A stretch of 42,211 nt of DNA from the NCBI GenBank assembly GCA_937864535.1, contig CALMJS010000009.1, positions 1 through 42,211 of the forward strand, in the 5' to 3' direction. The translations under genes were made by a program, and so were the position numbers. The first letter of the stretch is position 1, and every line of letters begins with the position of its first letter. Shown piece by piece: positions 25,318 through 34,239 of this stretch. Source of the DNA: an uncultured Paracoccaceae bacterium. Lineage in GTDB: Bacteria > Pseudomonadota > Alphaproteobacteria > Rhodobacterales > Rhodobacteraceae. The notes beneath the pieces were generated by a model that worked only from the letters and a program-made list of their open reading frames with translations, made no database searches and was not told the origin of the DNA.

Positions 25318-26745
25318 ATGATTTATCCAGTTATTTTATGTGGCGGCTCTGGCACGCGGCTGTGGCCGCTGTCGCGGAAATCCTATCCCAAACAATTTGT
25401 CCCGCTGGTCGGCGATCAGACGCTGTTCCAGGCCTCTGCCCTGCGGATGAAGGGGCCGGATTTCAATCGCCCCCTGGTGGTCACGAATTCGGATTTCCGG
25501 TTCATTGTGACAGAACAACTGGCCGCAGTCGGGATCGATCCCGGCGCGATCCTGATCGAACCGACGGGCCGCGATACCGCACCGGCGGTTTTGGCGGCTG
25601 CGCTCTATCTGATGAAAACCGACCCCGAGGCTGTGATGCTGGTGGCACCATCGGATCACGTTGTGCCCGATACGGACGCGTTCCGCGACGCCGTCAAAAC
25701 CGGTCTGACCGCTGTAGAAGCCGGGCAACTGGTGACCTTTGGCATTGCCCCGACGCATCCGGAAACCGGCTATGGTTATCTGGAATTGTCCCGGTCCACG
25801 GATCGCGAGGCGGTCGCTCTGAAACAGTTCGTCGAAAAACCTAACGCGGCCAAGGCCGAGGCGATGCTGGCCGCCGGGAATTTCCTCTGGAATGCCGGGA
25901 TTTTCCTGTTCCGCGCCAAGGATATCCTCGCCGCGTTCGAGGCGCATTCGCCAGAGTTGATCGCCCCGGTTCAGGGTGCCATCGCAACCGGCCAGCCCGA
26001 TCTGGGGTTTTTCAGGCTGGGGCCCGCCGATTGGGCCAAGGCCACGGATATCTCCATCGACTTTGCCGTCATGGAAAAGGCCACCAACCTGTCGGTGGTG
26101 CCATTCAATGCGGGCTGGTCCGATCTGGGCGGCTGGGACGCCGTCTGGCGCGAGAGCGACAAGGACGACACGGGTGTTATGACCTCTGGCGAGGCGACGG
26201 CCATCGACTGTACCAACACACTGTTGCGGTCGGAGAATGACAACCTAGAGGTTGTCGGCATCGGCCTCACCAACATTATGGCCGTAGCGATGAACGACGC
26301 GGTTCTGGTTGCGGATATGTCGCGGGCGCAGGACGTGAAAAAGGCCGTTGACGCGCTCAAGGCCAAGGGCGCCAAACAGGCGACCCATTTCCCCAAAGAC
26401 CATCGGCCTTGGGGCTGGTTCGAGAGTCTGGTGATGGGCGACCGGTTTCAGGTCAAACGGATTCATGTGCATCCCGGCGCTGCGCTCTCGCTCCAGTCGC
26501 ACCATCACCGCGCCGAACATTGGATCGTGGTGTCAGGCACGGCCAAGGTCACGATTGACGATCGGGTGCAGTTGGTCACGGAAAACCAGTCGGTATATAT
26601 TCCGCTGGGCGCGGTCCACCGGATGGAAAACCCGGGCAAGGTTCCGATGGTGCTGATCGAGGTTCAGACCGGCAGCTATCTGGGCGAGGACGACATCGTC
26701 CGATACGAGGACGTCTATTCCCGCGGACAAGGCGAGAGGGGCTAA
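25318..26745 (+). CDS. manC: mannose-1-phosphate guanylyltransferase / mannose-6-phosphate isomerase
   Basis: This 475-aa bifunctional enzyme makes GDP-mannose from GTP and mannose-1-phosphate. It may also isomerise fructose-6-phosphate to mannose-6-phosphate. The N-terminal nucleotidyltransferase domain has GGSGTRLWPLSRKSYPKQF (residues 9-27) and FVEKP. The C-terminal cupin type-II isomerase domain has HPGAALSLQSHHHRAEHW with metal ligands and a QSVYIPLGAVHRMEN barrel strand. The ATG at 25318 was chosen because homology starts at MIYPVILCGG; a TTG at 25297 is also in frame. With the mutase it forms a divergent GDP-mannose pair. The downstream spike genes converge on it. Confidence 0.95.
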   Translation: MIYPVILCGGSGTRLWPLSRKSYPKQFVPLVGDQTLFQASALRMKGPDFNRPLVVTNSDFRFIVTEQLAAVGIDPGAILIEPTGRDTAPAVLAAALYLMKTDPEAVMLVAPSDHVVPDTDAFRDAVKTGLTAVEAGQLVTFGIAPTHPETGYGYLELSRSTDREAVALKQFVEKPNAAKAEAMLAAGNFLWNAGIFLFRAKDILAAFEAHSPELIAPVQGAIATGQPDLGFFRLGPADWAKATDISIDFAVMEKATNLSVVPFNAGWSDLGGWDAVWRESDKDDTGVMTSGEATAIDCTNTLLRSENDNLEVVGIGLTNIMAVAMNDAVLVADMSRAQDVKKAVDALKAKGAKQATHFPKDHRPWGWFESLVMGDRFQVKRIHVHPGAALSLQSHHHRAEHWIVVSGTAKVTIDDRVQLVTENQSVYIPLGAVHRMENPGKVPMVLIEVQTGSYLGEDDIVRYEDVYSRGQGERG

Positions 26746-26761
26746 CGCCCCTCCCCCCAGC

Positions 26762-27778
26762 TCAGGTTGTCAGGCGGCCGAGTTGGCCATCGCTCATCAT
26801 CGCCGGATAAAACACCACCCGGGATAACAACAAACGCGCTGGCCGCGCCGAGTACACGTTCGCGGCCAATCGCAAATATTGTGGCGGGACAAAGGTCACT
26901 GTGGAATCCACGCTCCCTGCGCCGCCGTCCGACGCGCCGATGAAGTAGTTCGGACCGGCGCTAAAGGCGATCTTGAAGGGCTGTCTGAGCGCAGGAACTG
27001 CGCCCGGGCTATAGAGCCCCTGCGAGGACCCGCCGCCAGCATAGATCGCAGCGCTCAAGCGGCTCGCTGGACGGTCCCAATAGATCGAATGCCGGTTGCC
27101 GTTGTCGCCATTGTCGAGGATCAACACCGGATCATAATTCGACGCGACTGCTTCGACCGACGCCCAGGCTACACAAGTATAGCCTGACGCCAGCGACATC
27201 GCACTGACATCCAGAACCACCGGAATGTCCGGCGCGCGCGTGGCGACACCGTTCGCGCCGGGAATATAGGAGGTCGCGCCCGATCCGGCTTCGAGTTGCA
27301 GATAGGTCACCTCACCCGTGGGCGTCACAGTCAGGGTTCCCGCCGCAGGCATGAATTCGAAGGTCCGCCGGGTCGTCGTGCCCAGACCAGCCACAGTTCC
27401 AGAGGCCACACCGGAGAGGACAACCGACCCTGTGCCATAAAAGCTGAGCGTATAGGTCTGCGCTGTGACCGCGGCCGACTGTGCCGCCAAAGGCGCCGCG
27501 CCGCCGAGAAGGCGTGTGCTCGCCCCCTCCAGCAACAGCATGCGTGCGCCATCGACCGTGACATAGCGCGGCACATCCGGGGCAGCCTCGCTAATGACGC
27601 CGTTTTCGGAATAGCTGCCGACCGAGGCCCGCGACACGCCCCACGGCACGGAGGCATAGCCCGCCGCAAAATCCAGCACCAGCGTCGGAGTTATCCCGTC
27701 GAGCGCATAGCGCCCCAGCGGCGGGCCACTGGTCTGTTTCCCCAAGGCCGGCGATCCCAGCCCAAGCGACGCCAACAT
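26762..27778 (-). CDS. phage/GTA head-spike fibre-like protein
   Basis: This 338-aa beta-rich protein, low in Lys and rich in Gly/Ala/Ser/Thr, resembles phage head-spike or tail-fibre receptor binding proteins. The segment TYTLSFYGTGSVVLSGVASG (about residue 108 onward) leading to TYLQLEAGSGATSYIP and a TRAPD turn is the conserved pattern of the phage head spike fibre domain. The C-terminal half looks like a concanavalin/LamG-type beta sandwich. The ATG at 27778 overlaps the spike-base TGA by one base (TGATG), indicating coupling; a GTG at 27787 is an alternative. It corresponds in position to the second gene of the Rhodobacter capsulatus GTA head-spike pair. A carbohydrate ligand is inferred. 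Confidence 0.78.
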   Translation of the reverse strand: MLASLGLGSPALGKQTSGPPLGRYALDGITPTLVLDFAAGYASVPWGVSRASVGSYSENGVISEAAPDVPRYVTVDGARMLLLEGASTRLLGGAAPLAAQSAAVTAQTYTLSFYGTGSVVLSGVASGTVAGLGTTTRRTFEFMPAAGTLTVTPTGEVTYLQLEAGSGATSYIPGANGVATRAPDIPVVLDVSAMSLASGYTCVAWASVEAVASNYDPVLILDNGDNGNRHSIYWDRPASRLSAAIYAGGGSSQGLYSPGAVPALRQPFKIAFSAGPNYFIGASDGGAGSVDSTVTFVPPQYLRLAANVYSARPARLLLSRVVFYPAMMSDGQLGRLTT

Positions 27779-28044
27779 CAGATCCACCCCGTCAGGCCGG
27801 TTGCGGTGGTACCCGTCGCCCAGATCCGGCTGGCCCAGATGGAATGCTGACCGACCGGCAGCGGGCCGGTGGTGCAGATATCGCCCGTTCGCGCGTGGGT
27901 ATACCGGATCGTGCCGCCGGTCGTACCGATGGTGACCGCACGCACGGGCGATGCCAGATCGGTCGAATCGTTCGGTGTCACGGCCTTGCCCCCCAGGCTC
28001 GGGGCATCCAGTCCGGGTTGAAACGCTTTGAAATAGTCAGTCAT
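27778..28044 (-). CDS. spike base protein, RCAP_Rcc01079 family
   Basis: This 88-aa protein matches the layout of the gene transfer agent spike-base family: an N-terminal F.PGLDAPSLGGKAVTPNDSTD-like segment (residues 8-27), a central RAVTIGTTGG beta region, and a C-terminal IWATGTTATGL motif. In R. capsulatus this family and its neighbour form GTA head spikes that promote adhesion to capsulated recipient cells. Start at ATG 28044, behind AGGAGTTCC. It is translationally coupled to the fibre gene. No other phage or GTA structural gene is in the window. The pair is embedded between manC and ugd, so it is not part of a prophage here. Confidence 0.85.
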   Translation of the reverse strand: MTDYFKAFQPGLDAPSLGGKAVTPNDSTDLASPVRAVTIGTTGGTIRYTHARTGDICTTGPLPVGQHSIWASRIWATGTTATGLTGWI

Positions 28045-28607
28045 AGGAACTCCTAGGTCTCGGATCGAGGCAACCCTAGCGGCAATCCATGAACGCCCCG
28101 TTTGAGGAGCGTACGCATCTGAATTGCATCGGCACCCCACCACAATTCCCGAGGGTTGCAGCCCCGCCCAGGCGAGTCGGCGGCACAGCTGCCCGCGGAT
28201 TGTGCAGCCCGGAACTGAAATGCTTATCTCACAAACAGCACATGGATCATTTGACTCGAAAATACGCAAAATCGCCGCAAAAATGGGCATTAAGGCTGGT
28301 CAAAGCTTGCATCGAACCGGCCAACACCCTATCCGATAGACGGTTGCGTACTCCTTTTAGGTATTTCGATGACTTTCGATAATCGTCGTTTGAGGCAGGC
28401 CTCAATCCCATTGCGCCCTGCCGCCACAGAGCCAGACAGACGGATCCTCCGGCGTGTACCTGACCTGACATTTGTTCGTTAATTTTCACATGTAGTTCCC
28501 AATCATTGATGCTGACCAGAACACTCTAAATCCGTTCATCCACCGATCCGCCCACGACAAGACCTTCACCGACCCAAGCCTGTGTCATGTGAACAAGGAG
28601 TTTTAAT
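28045..28607. other. intergenic region between spike genes and ugd
   Basis: This is about 560 bases separating the divergent spike operon and the ugd operon. No reading frame has recognisable content. GC content falls toward ugd. It must hold promoters for both operons; I could not identify convincing sigma-70, EcfG (GGAAC-N16-CGTT) or other sites. Confidence 0.5.
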
Positions 28608-29774
28608 TTGAAAATTGCAGTTGCCGGCCTTGGATATGTAGGCCTCTCGAATGCGGTCCTGCTCGCCCAGAACAACACCGTCAAAGCGATCGACGTGTCG
28701 GTCGAGCGGGTGGATATGGTCAATGCGCGCAAGTGTCCGATCGTCGATGCCGAACTCGAAGAGTTCCTGGCGACGCGCGACCTGGACCTGACCGCCACCA
28801 CCGATCCCGAAGAGGCCTATCGCGAGGTCGATTTTGTCATCGTCGCCACACCAACCAACTACGACCCCATCAACAACTATTTTGACACCCGCAGCGTCGA
28901 GAATGTAATCGGCTTTGTGCTGGCCTATAATCCGCGTGCGACCGTCATTATCAAATCGACCATCCCGGTGGGCTTTGTCGAAAAGATGCGCGAGCAGTTC
29001 CAAACGACCGAGATCATTTTCTCGCCGGAATTCCTGCGGGAGGGGCGCGCGCTCTATGACAACCTGCACCCGTCGCGGATCATCGTTGGCGAACGGTCGG
29101 CCCGGGCCAAGCAATTTGCCGACCTGCTGCTGGGCGGCGCGGTCAAGAAGGACGTCGAGGTCCTGTTCACCGACCCCTCCGAGGCCGAGGCGATCAAGCT
29201 GTTCGCCAATACCTATCTGGCGATGCGGGTAGCATTCTTTAACGAACTGGACAGCTATGCCCTGTCGCGTGGTATGGATTCGCGTCAGATCATCGACGGC
29301 GTCTGCCTCGACCCGCGCATCGGTGCGCATTACAACAACCCGTCCTTTGGCTATGGTGGCTACTGCCTACCCAAGGACACCAAGCAGCTCTTGGCCAACT
29401 ATTCCGAAGTTCCGCAAAACCTCATCGCGGCCATCGTTGACGCAAACCGCACGCGCAAGGACTTCCTTGCCGACCAGATCATCGCGCAGCGCCCGAAAAA
29501 GGTCGGTGTGTTCCGTCTTGTGATGAAGGCCGGGTCGGACAACTTCCGTCAGTCCTCGATCCAGGGGATCATGAAGCGGGTCAAAGCCAAAGGGATCGAA
29601 GTCGTCGTCTACGAACCCGTCCTAGAGGCCGACGATTTCTTTGGTTCGCGGGTAGAGCGTGATCTATCTGCGTTCAAGGCCGAGTGCGACGTCATCATCG
29701 CCAACCGTTTGACGCCGGATCTGGCCGATGTCAGCGACAAAATCTTTACCCGCGACCTGTTCGGAGCAGACTGA
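28608..29774 (+). CDS. ugd: UDP-glucose 6-dehydrogenase
   Basis: This 388-aa enzyme oxidises UDP-glucose to UDP-glucuronate with two NAD. It has the N-terminal Rossmann motif GLGYVGL (residues 7-13), catalytic K197 and N201 in [12 protein letters not shown], and the nucleophilic cysteine in [11 protein letters not shown] (C253). The length fits the short bacterial Ugd form. The start is TTG at 28608: homology begins exactly there ([12 protein letters not shown]), no other start fits, and an AAGGAG ribosome binding site sits seven bases upstream (28595-28600). It is first in an operon with the epimerase (TGATG overlap), providing its substrate. Confidence 0.95.
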   Translation: MKIAVAGLGYVGLSNAVLLAQNNTVKAIDVSVERVDMVNARKCPIVDAELEEFLATRDLDLTATTDPEEAYREVDFVIVATPTNYDPINNYFDTRSVENVIGFVLAYNPRATVIIKSTIPVGFVEKMREQFQTTEIIFSPEFLREGRALYDNLHPSRIIVGERSARAKQFADLLLGGAVKKDVEVLFTDPSEAEAIKLFANTYLAMRVAFFNELDSYALSRGMDSRQIIDGVCLDPRIGAHYNNPSFGYGGYCLPKDTKQLLANYSEVPQNLIAAIVDANRTRKDFLADQIIAQRPKKVGVFRLVMKAGSDNFRQSSIQGIMKRVKAKGIEVVVYEPVLEADDFFGSRVERDLSAFKAECDVIIANRLTPDLADVSDKIFTRDLFGAD

Positions 29775-30778
29775 TGCGTACCGCTCTCATCACCGGATCC
29801 TCCGGTTTCATCGGCTTTCACCTGTGCCAGCGTCTGCTGGAGGACGGGTTTCGGGTCATCGGCGTTGACAACCTGTCCGATTATTACGACGTCGCGCTGA
29901 AACAGCGCCGCCAATCCATCCTGCTCCAAAACCCGAATTTCCGGGTGGTCAACGACAGCGTCGAAACCCCGGGCCTGATGATGGGGCTGTTCGCCGATGA
30001 AGCGCCCGATGTTGTGGTCCACCTCGCCGCGCAGGCGGGTGTCCGATATTCGATCGAAAATCCGCGCTCTTACCTCGAGAGCAACATCGTCGGCACCTTT
30101 GAGATCCTGGAGGCCGCGCGGGCCCATCCGCCGCAGCATATGCTGCTGGCCTCGACCTCCTCGGCCTATGGCGCGAACACACAGATGCCCTACGCCGAAA
30201 CCGATAAGGCCGACCACCAGATGTCGTTCTACGCCGCCACCAAAAAGGCGACCGAGAGCATGGCGCATTCCTATGCCCATCTGTTCGACCTGCCGATCAC
30301 CATGTTCCGGTTCTTTACCGTTTACGGGCCATGGGGACGTCCGGACATGGCCCTGTTCAAGTTCACCAAGGCGATCCTGAACGGCCAACCGATCGACGTG
30401 TATAACTTTGGCGATATGAAGCGCGACTTCACCTATGTCACCGATCTGGTGCAGGGCATTCGCCTGCTGATCGACGCGGTTCCGCAGCGCGTGGACGCGG
30501 TCCCCGCTGGCGATAGCCTGTCGCCCGTCGCGCCGTGGCGCGTGGTGAACATTGGCAATTCCGATGCGGTGCAACTCACCGACTTTATCGAGGCAATCGA
30601 GGACGCGACCGGGCTCAAGGCCGAACGCAACCTGATGCCGATGCAGCCCGGCGACGTTCCGGCCACCTGGGCGGATGCGGCCCTGCTGCAAACCCTGACA
30701 GGGTATAAACCGCAGACCAATGTTCGTGATGGCGTTAAGGCGTTTGTTGAGTGGTATCGTGAGTATTACGGAGCCTAA
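29774..30778 (+). CDS. NAD-dependent epimerase, probable UDP-glucuronate 4-epimerase
   Basis: This 334-aa extended SDR enzyme has TGSSGFIG (residues 7-14) for NAD binding, the STSSAYG loop (127-133) and the catalytic YAATK pair (Y153, K157). The length and motifs VVHLAAQAGVRYSIENP and FRFFTVYGPWGRPDMA are characteristic of the UDP-glucuronate 4-epimerase group (LpsL/Cap1J-like). It directly follows ugd, whose product is UDP-glucuronate, with a one-base overlap, so it likely makes UDP-galacturonate. UDP-glucose 4-epimerase is the main alternative. ATG 29774 is preferred to an extension into ugd. Confidence 0.9.
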   Translation: MRTALITGSSGFIGFHLCQRLLEDGFRVIGVDNLSDYYDVALKQRRQSILLQNPNFRVVNDSVETPGLMMGLFADEAPDVVVHLAAQAGVRYSIENPRSYLESNIVGTFEILEAARAHPPQHMLLASTSSAYGANTQMPYAETDKADHQMSFYAATKKATESMAHSYAHLFDLPITMFRFFTVYGPWGRPDMALFKFTKAILNGQPIDVYNFGDMKRDFTYVTDLVQGIRLLIDAVPQRVDAVPAGDSLSPVAPWRVVNIGNSDAVQLTDFIEAIEDATGLKAERNLMPMQPGDVPATWADAALLQTLTGYKPQTNVRDGVKAFVEWYREYYGA

Positions 30779-30779
30779 T

Positions 30780-31580
30780 GTGACACAGAAACCTGCTCCC
30801 CTGGAAACCGTGCATGTCGGCGGCTTTAACACCGTCAGGGCGGATCGCACAGAGCTTGCCAAATGGATGACCGCCTACTGCTTTGCTGCACGCGGCGGCG
30901 AAATTCCACCGGCAATCCTGTTTTCCTCGAACGGTCAAGGGTTGGCCCTGCAAGGCAAGAATGCCGACTATGATGCGGCGATGGCGGCCGCAGACGTGAT
31001 CCACGCCGACGGTATGCCCGTGGTTTTTGCCTCGCGGGTCTTGACCAAGAAGGGCATTCGCGGACGGTCTGCGACGACTGACCTGTTCCATGACGTCGCC
31101 CGCGAAGCTGTCGCGAACGGGCTCAAATTCTATGTTCTGGGCGCCAAAGAGGACCAGAACCAACGCGCCACCGAGGCGATGCAACGTCTCTATCCGGGTC
31201 TACAGGTCGTTGGGCGCCGCAACGGCTATTTCGGGCCGGACAATGATGCCGAAGTCTGTGCCAATATCGTCGCCAGCGGCGCCGATGTGCTCTGGGTCGC
31301 TCTGGGCAAACCCAAACAGGAAATCTGGTGCCACCGAAACCGCGACCGCCTCACCGGCATCGGCTGCATCAAAACCTGCGGCGGCCTCTATGCCTTCCTC
31401 GCGGGAGACGTCGCCCGCGCCCCCGACTGGATGCAGAGCCTGGGCCTGGAATGGCTCTTCCGCCTGCTCGGCGACCCGAAACGGCTGTTCAAGCGGTATC
31501 TGGTGACGAATATGCAGGCGCTATGGATGCTGGCAACCCAGACTGGAAGCGGCAAGCCGGTCGGCGAAAATGCCATCTAA
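30780..31580 (+). CDS. WecG/TagA/CpsF family glycosyltransferase (GT26)
   Basis: This 266-aa enzyme transfers a sugar to a lipid-linked precursor during polysaccharide repeat-unit assembly. Family motifs are NADYDAAMAAADVIHADGMPVV (about residues 60-81, with the conserved Asn, Asp and DG), the FYVLGAKED Rossmann strand, and ALGKPKQEIW. The C-terminal amphipathic region is rich in Arg, Phe and Leu (RLLGDPKRLFKRYLV) and fits membrane association. The start is GTG 30780 behind GGAG; an in-frame start at 30720 would run into the epimerase gene. It overlaps the flippase gene by 11 bases. Confidence 0.9.
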   Translation: MTQKPAPLETVHVGGFNTVRADRTELAKWMTAYCFAARGGEIPPAILFSSNGQGLALQGKNADYDAAMAAADVIHADGMPVVFASRVLTKKGIRGRSATTDLFHDVAREAVANGLKFYVLGAKEDQNQRATEAMQRLYPGLQVVGRRNGYFGPDNDAEVCANIVASGADVLWVALGKPKQEIWCHRNRDRLTGIGCIKTCGGLYAFLAGDVARAPDWMQSLGLEWLFRLLGDPKRLFKRYLVTNMQALWMLATQTGSGKPVGENAI

Positions 31581-33009
31581 CTCATTCTTCAAGACCCAGC
31601 TTCCGAACCTCTTTGCGCGCCTCATTCAACTGGGAGTCGGGTTTGCCACAACGATCGTTCTGGCGACAAAGCTCAGCCCCTCCGATCTGGGTGAATATTA
31701 CCTGCTGTCCGCCCTGGGCATCATTATCAATTTCATACCATTGTATTTCCTACATTTTCCGATTCAGCGACTTTTACCTACCGAAGCTTCGGGCAGGCCC
31801 AGCTTTCTCAGCACTCATTTTTTTACGGCAGTCCTCCTGTTTAGCATCTGTCTGGGGTCTAATATCCTCTTGACGGTGCTGGGGGGCGACGGCTTTGATT
31901 TGCTGTCTTTGATGACCTTAGTCGCAGCCTTCGCGTTCAGCGAAACAATCACCTCGCAGATGACAAACATCACCTCAGCGCGGCGCGCGGCCTGGCCTTA
32001 TGCCATCGGTGTCTTTCTTCGGTCGGCGACTATCTTGCTGACGATCACCATATTGGATACCGCACAGATGTCCGCGCGGAGCGCGATCTACGCGTTGATA
32101 GCCGGTAACATCGCGACGGTCTTCGGAGCCTCCCGGGCGTTCTTGCAAGATCTGACACTGCGCGGGCTGAAACTGTCGTGGCTGCGAAAGTCTCTTCATT
32201 TCACTGCCCCCTATTCATTGTCCCAGATTTTCCAACAAGCGCTGGCGCGGGGCGACCGGTTCATCGTCGCCTTCTTCATCGGCACCGAAGCAGCAGGCCT
32301 TTATGCATTGGCCGCAGATCTTTGCCGCCGCATAATTCAGGGCCTGTGCATCACCGCGCGCTTGTCCTATGTCCGCGACGCCATTGAGGCGCATACAGCG
32401 CAGGATGTGAAGCGCCTGCAGGTAACGATGGACAGGATGGCAACTTCGGTCGCCGCGCTAGGGCTAAGCACTGCTGTGGTGATTGCCATATTCGGTGCCG
32501 ATCTTCTGGCGGGCGTAGCCATGACCATTGATATTGCAATTGTGGCAAAGATTTTCCTGGTCGTTCCCTTCGCAGTGACTCTGGAGATGTTTAAACTATA
32601 TGTCCTACAACTGCCATTTGAACTGGCGATGCGATCCTGGCTCGATGCCCGGGTTACGATCGTCGGTGCCATCACGCTGCTGATCTCGATGACGGCCTTC
32701 ATTCCCCTGTTCGGAATTTTCGGCGTGGCTTTGTCGATCTTTGTCTCGCAATGCATCGTTGCGCTCTATGCGCATTGGACGGCACAGAAGATCATTGCCG
32801 CCCGTCTGCGCACCATGGCAGTCTTCATCACGACGACACTGACGATGATCATGTGTGCGGGGGTCCATTACTATGCCGGCGGCGCGATGCACTTTGACTA
32901 TATGACGACCTTGCTGGCGGCCTGTCTTCTCGGTGCTGCAAGTCTTGCTGCCATTTACCTTGGATTTTCCCATATTACCCGGGTGGAGAGAACGATTGCT
33001 GAAAAATAA
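31570..33009 (+). CDS. polysaccharide flippase (Wzx/MATE-like)
   Basis: This 479-aa polytopic membrane protein has about 12-14 hydrophobic segments along its length. The N-terminal pattern (LIQLGVGFATTIVLATKLSP, then SDLGEYYLL) and LARGDRFIVAFFIGTEAAGL in the middle are typical of oligosaccharide flippases that move undecaprenyl-linked repeat units across the inner membrane. It overlaps the GT26 gene by 11 bases and is followed by a Wzy-like gene, giving the Wzx/Wzy order of a Wzy-dependent pathway. The sequence starts to fall in GC here relative to upstream genes. Confidence 0.88.
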   Translation: MPSNSFFKTQLPNLFARLIQLGVGFATTIVLATKLSPSDLGEYYLLSALGIIINFIPLYFLHFPIQRLLPTEASGRPSFLSTHFFTAVLLFSICLGSNILLTVLGGDGFDLLSLMTLVAAFAFSETITSQMTNITSARRAAWPYAIGVFLRSATILLTITILDTAQMSARSAIYALIAGNIATVFGASRAFLQDLTLRGLKLSWLRKSLHFTAPYSLSQIFQQALARGDRFIVAFFIGTEAAGLYALAADLCRRIIQGLCITARLSYVRDAIEAHTAQDVKRLQVTMDRMATSVAALGLSTAVVIAIFGADLLAGVAMTIDIAIVAKIFLVVPFAVTLEMFKLYVLQLPFELAMRSWLDARVTIVGAITLLISMTAFIPLFGIFGVALSIFVSQCIVALYAHWTAQKIIAARLRTMAVFITTTLTMIMCAGVHYYAGGAMHFDYMTTLLAACLLGAASLAAIYLGFSHITRVERTIAEK

Positions 33010-34237
33010 GCAAGACGAGCGCAGTTCGGTTCTTGTCGGCAGCCTGATTGCTTTATCGCTCGGGCGCATGGATCCGGCCTTCATCCCCTTGCAGGCGGCC
33101 GGGCTGACGGCCAATCAAATATCATATTACCTAATTTGTGTCGCTCTATTCATAGCCTCCATTCGATATATGCCCCGATGGCGTATCGCTAATATATTTT
33201 TTCTATCGACGCTTGCCTTGACGATATGGGCCTGCCTGAGTTCGCAATGGTCACTGAGTAGCCTAATGGCGCTCGCCAAGGGGCTTAGCTATGTGATCCT
33301 CTTGTTCAGCTGTCTGACGCTCGCGGTCACCTGCGATGAAACGACGTTCATTCGCGGCTCCATCAAGGGCGCCCTGATTATCCTTGTGCTCAGCACGCTC
33401 TTGGCATTAGCGCTTCCAAATTCCGCCGGAACCACGATGTTCCATGATGGTGCTTGGCGCGGTCTGTTCATGCAAAAGAATGTCTTGGGCAGAGCAGCGA
33501 TGCTAGGTGGAATTTTCGCCATAGCAGGGTTGCTTATTTTTGAGGATAAGAAAGACCTCCGGATGGCGAAGCTTCTGCTTTTGATTGCCGTGGTCGTCCT
33601 GATCAAATCCCGGTCAGTCACCTCTATGTCAGCAATGGTAGCTATTCCGGTTGCTGCCCTGCTCCTGCTTCGCCTGCGCAAATTGCCGATACAGGTGCGC
33701 CTGACGTTCGCCGTTGCGCTGCCCATATTCGTCGCCGCAGTGGTCCTTTCGGCACCGTATATTATTGAGCTATTCACCGCACAGACTGGGAAGTCGGCCG
33801 ATCTTACGGGGCGGGTTCCACTGTGGATCTATTCAATTGAAAAAATAAAGCAGCAGCTCTGGACCGGCTATGGCGTAGAAGGTTTTTGGGGCACCTATTA
33901 TGCCGCTGAATTTATCGCACTCCAGAAATGGGAACCTGACCATTCCCACAATGGCTTCATCGATATCACTCTCGAGCTTGGAATCGTTGGCCTCGTCCTT
34001 ATGCTACTTTCACTAATCTGGTTCATACTAAATATTCCGAAACCAGAAGGCGGCATGAAAAGCATCTCGATTTTGATGAGTATCACTGCATGCTTGATGG
34101 TCATACTGAATCTGACAGAAAGCAATTTGTTCCGTTCTTCTAACAGCATCTATCTATTTTATCTCTTCCTTGGCCTCCGCGTTTCATTCTTGAAATCTGG
34201 AAAGGTCAAATCTCTGAGCATCCCATCGAAGGTATAA
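32996..34237 (+). CDS. O-antigen polymerase/ligase-like membrane protein (second Wzy)
   Basis: This 413-aa polytopic protein has about 11 hydrophobic segments and a large periplasmic loop containing LTGRVPLWIYSIEKIKQQLW, TGYGVEGFWG and the late DHSHNGFIDITLELG. These are the conserved WaaL/Wzy-family features. No ATG fits near the expected start; TTG at 32996, with GGAGAG upstream and 14 bases inside the flippase gene, is the best candidate, and the start is uncertain. It is lower in GC than the flanks. It is distinct from the first Wzy-like protein (19194), so one may be polymerase and the other ligase, or they serve different polymers. Confidence 0.82.
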   Translation: MLKNKQDERSSVLVGSLIALSLGRMDPAFIPLQAAGLTANQISYYLICVALFIASIRYMPRWRIANIFFLSTLALTIWACLSSQWSLSSLMALAKGLSYVILLFSCLTLAVTCDETTFIRGSIKGALIILVLSTLLALALPNSAGTTMFHDGAWRGLFMQKNVLGRAAMLGGIFAIAGLLIFEDKKDLRMAKLLLLIAVVVLIKSRSVTSMSAMVAIPVAALLLLRLRKLPIQVRLTFAVALPIFVAAVVLSAPYIIELFTAQTGKSADLTGRVPLWIYSIEKIKQQLWTGYGVEGFWGTYYAAEFIALQKWEPDHSHNGFIDITLELGIVGLVLMLLSLIWFILNIPKPEGGMKSISILMSITACLMVILNLTESNLFRSSNSIYLFYLFLGLRVSFLKSGKVKSLSIPSKV

Positions 34238-34239
34238 TC

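Noticed and set aside
26736-26753. 7-bp hairpin at the end of manC
   Set aside because: The stem is short and no T-run follows. It could be a weak terminator but cannot be supported.
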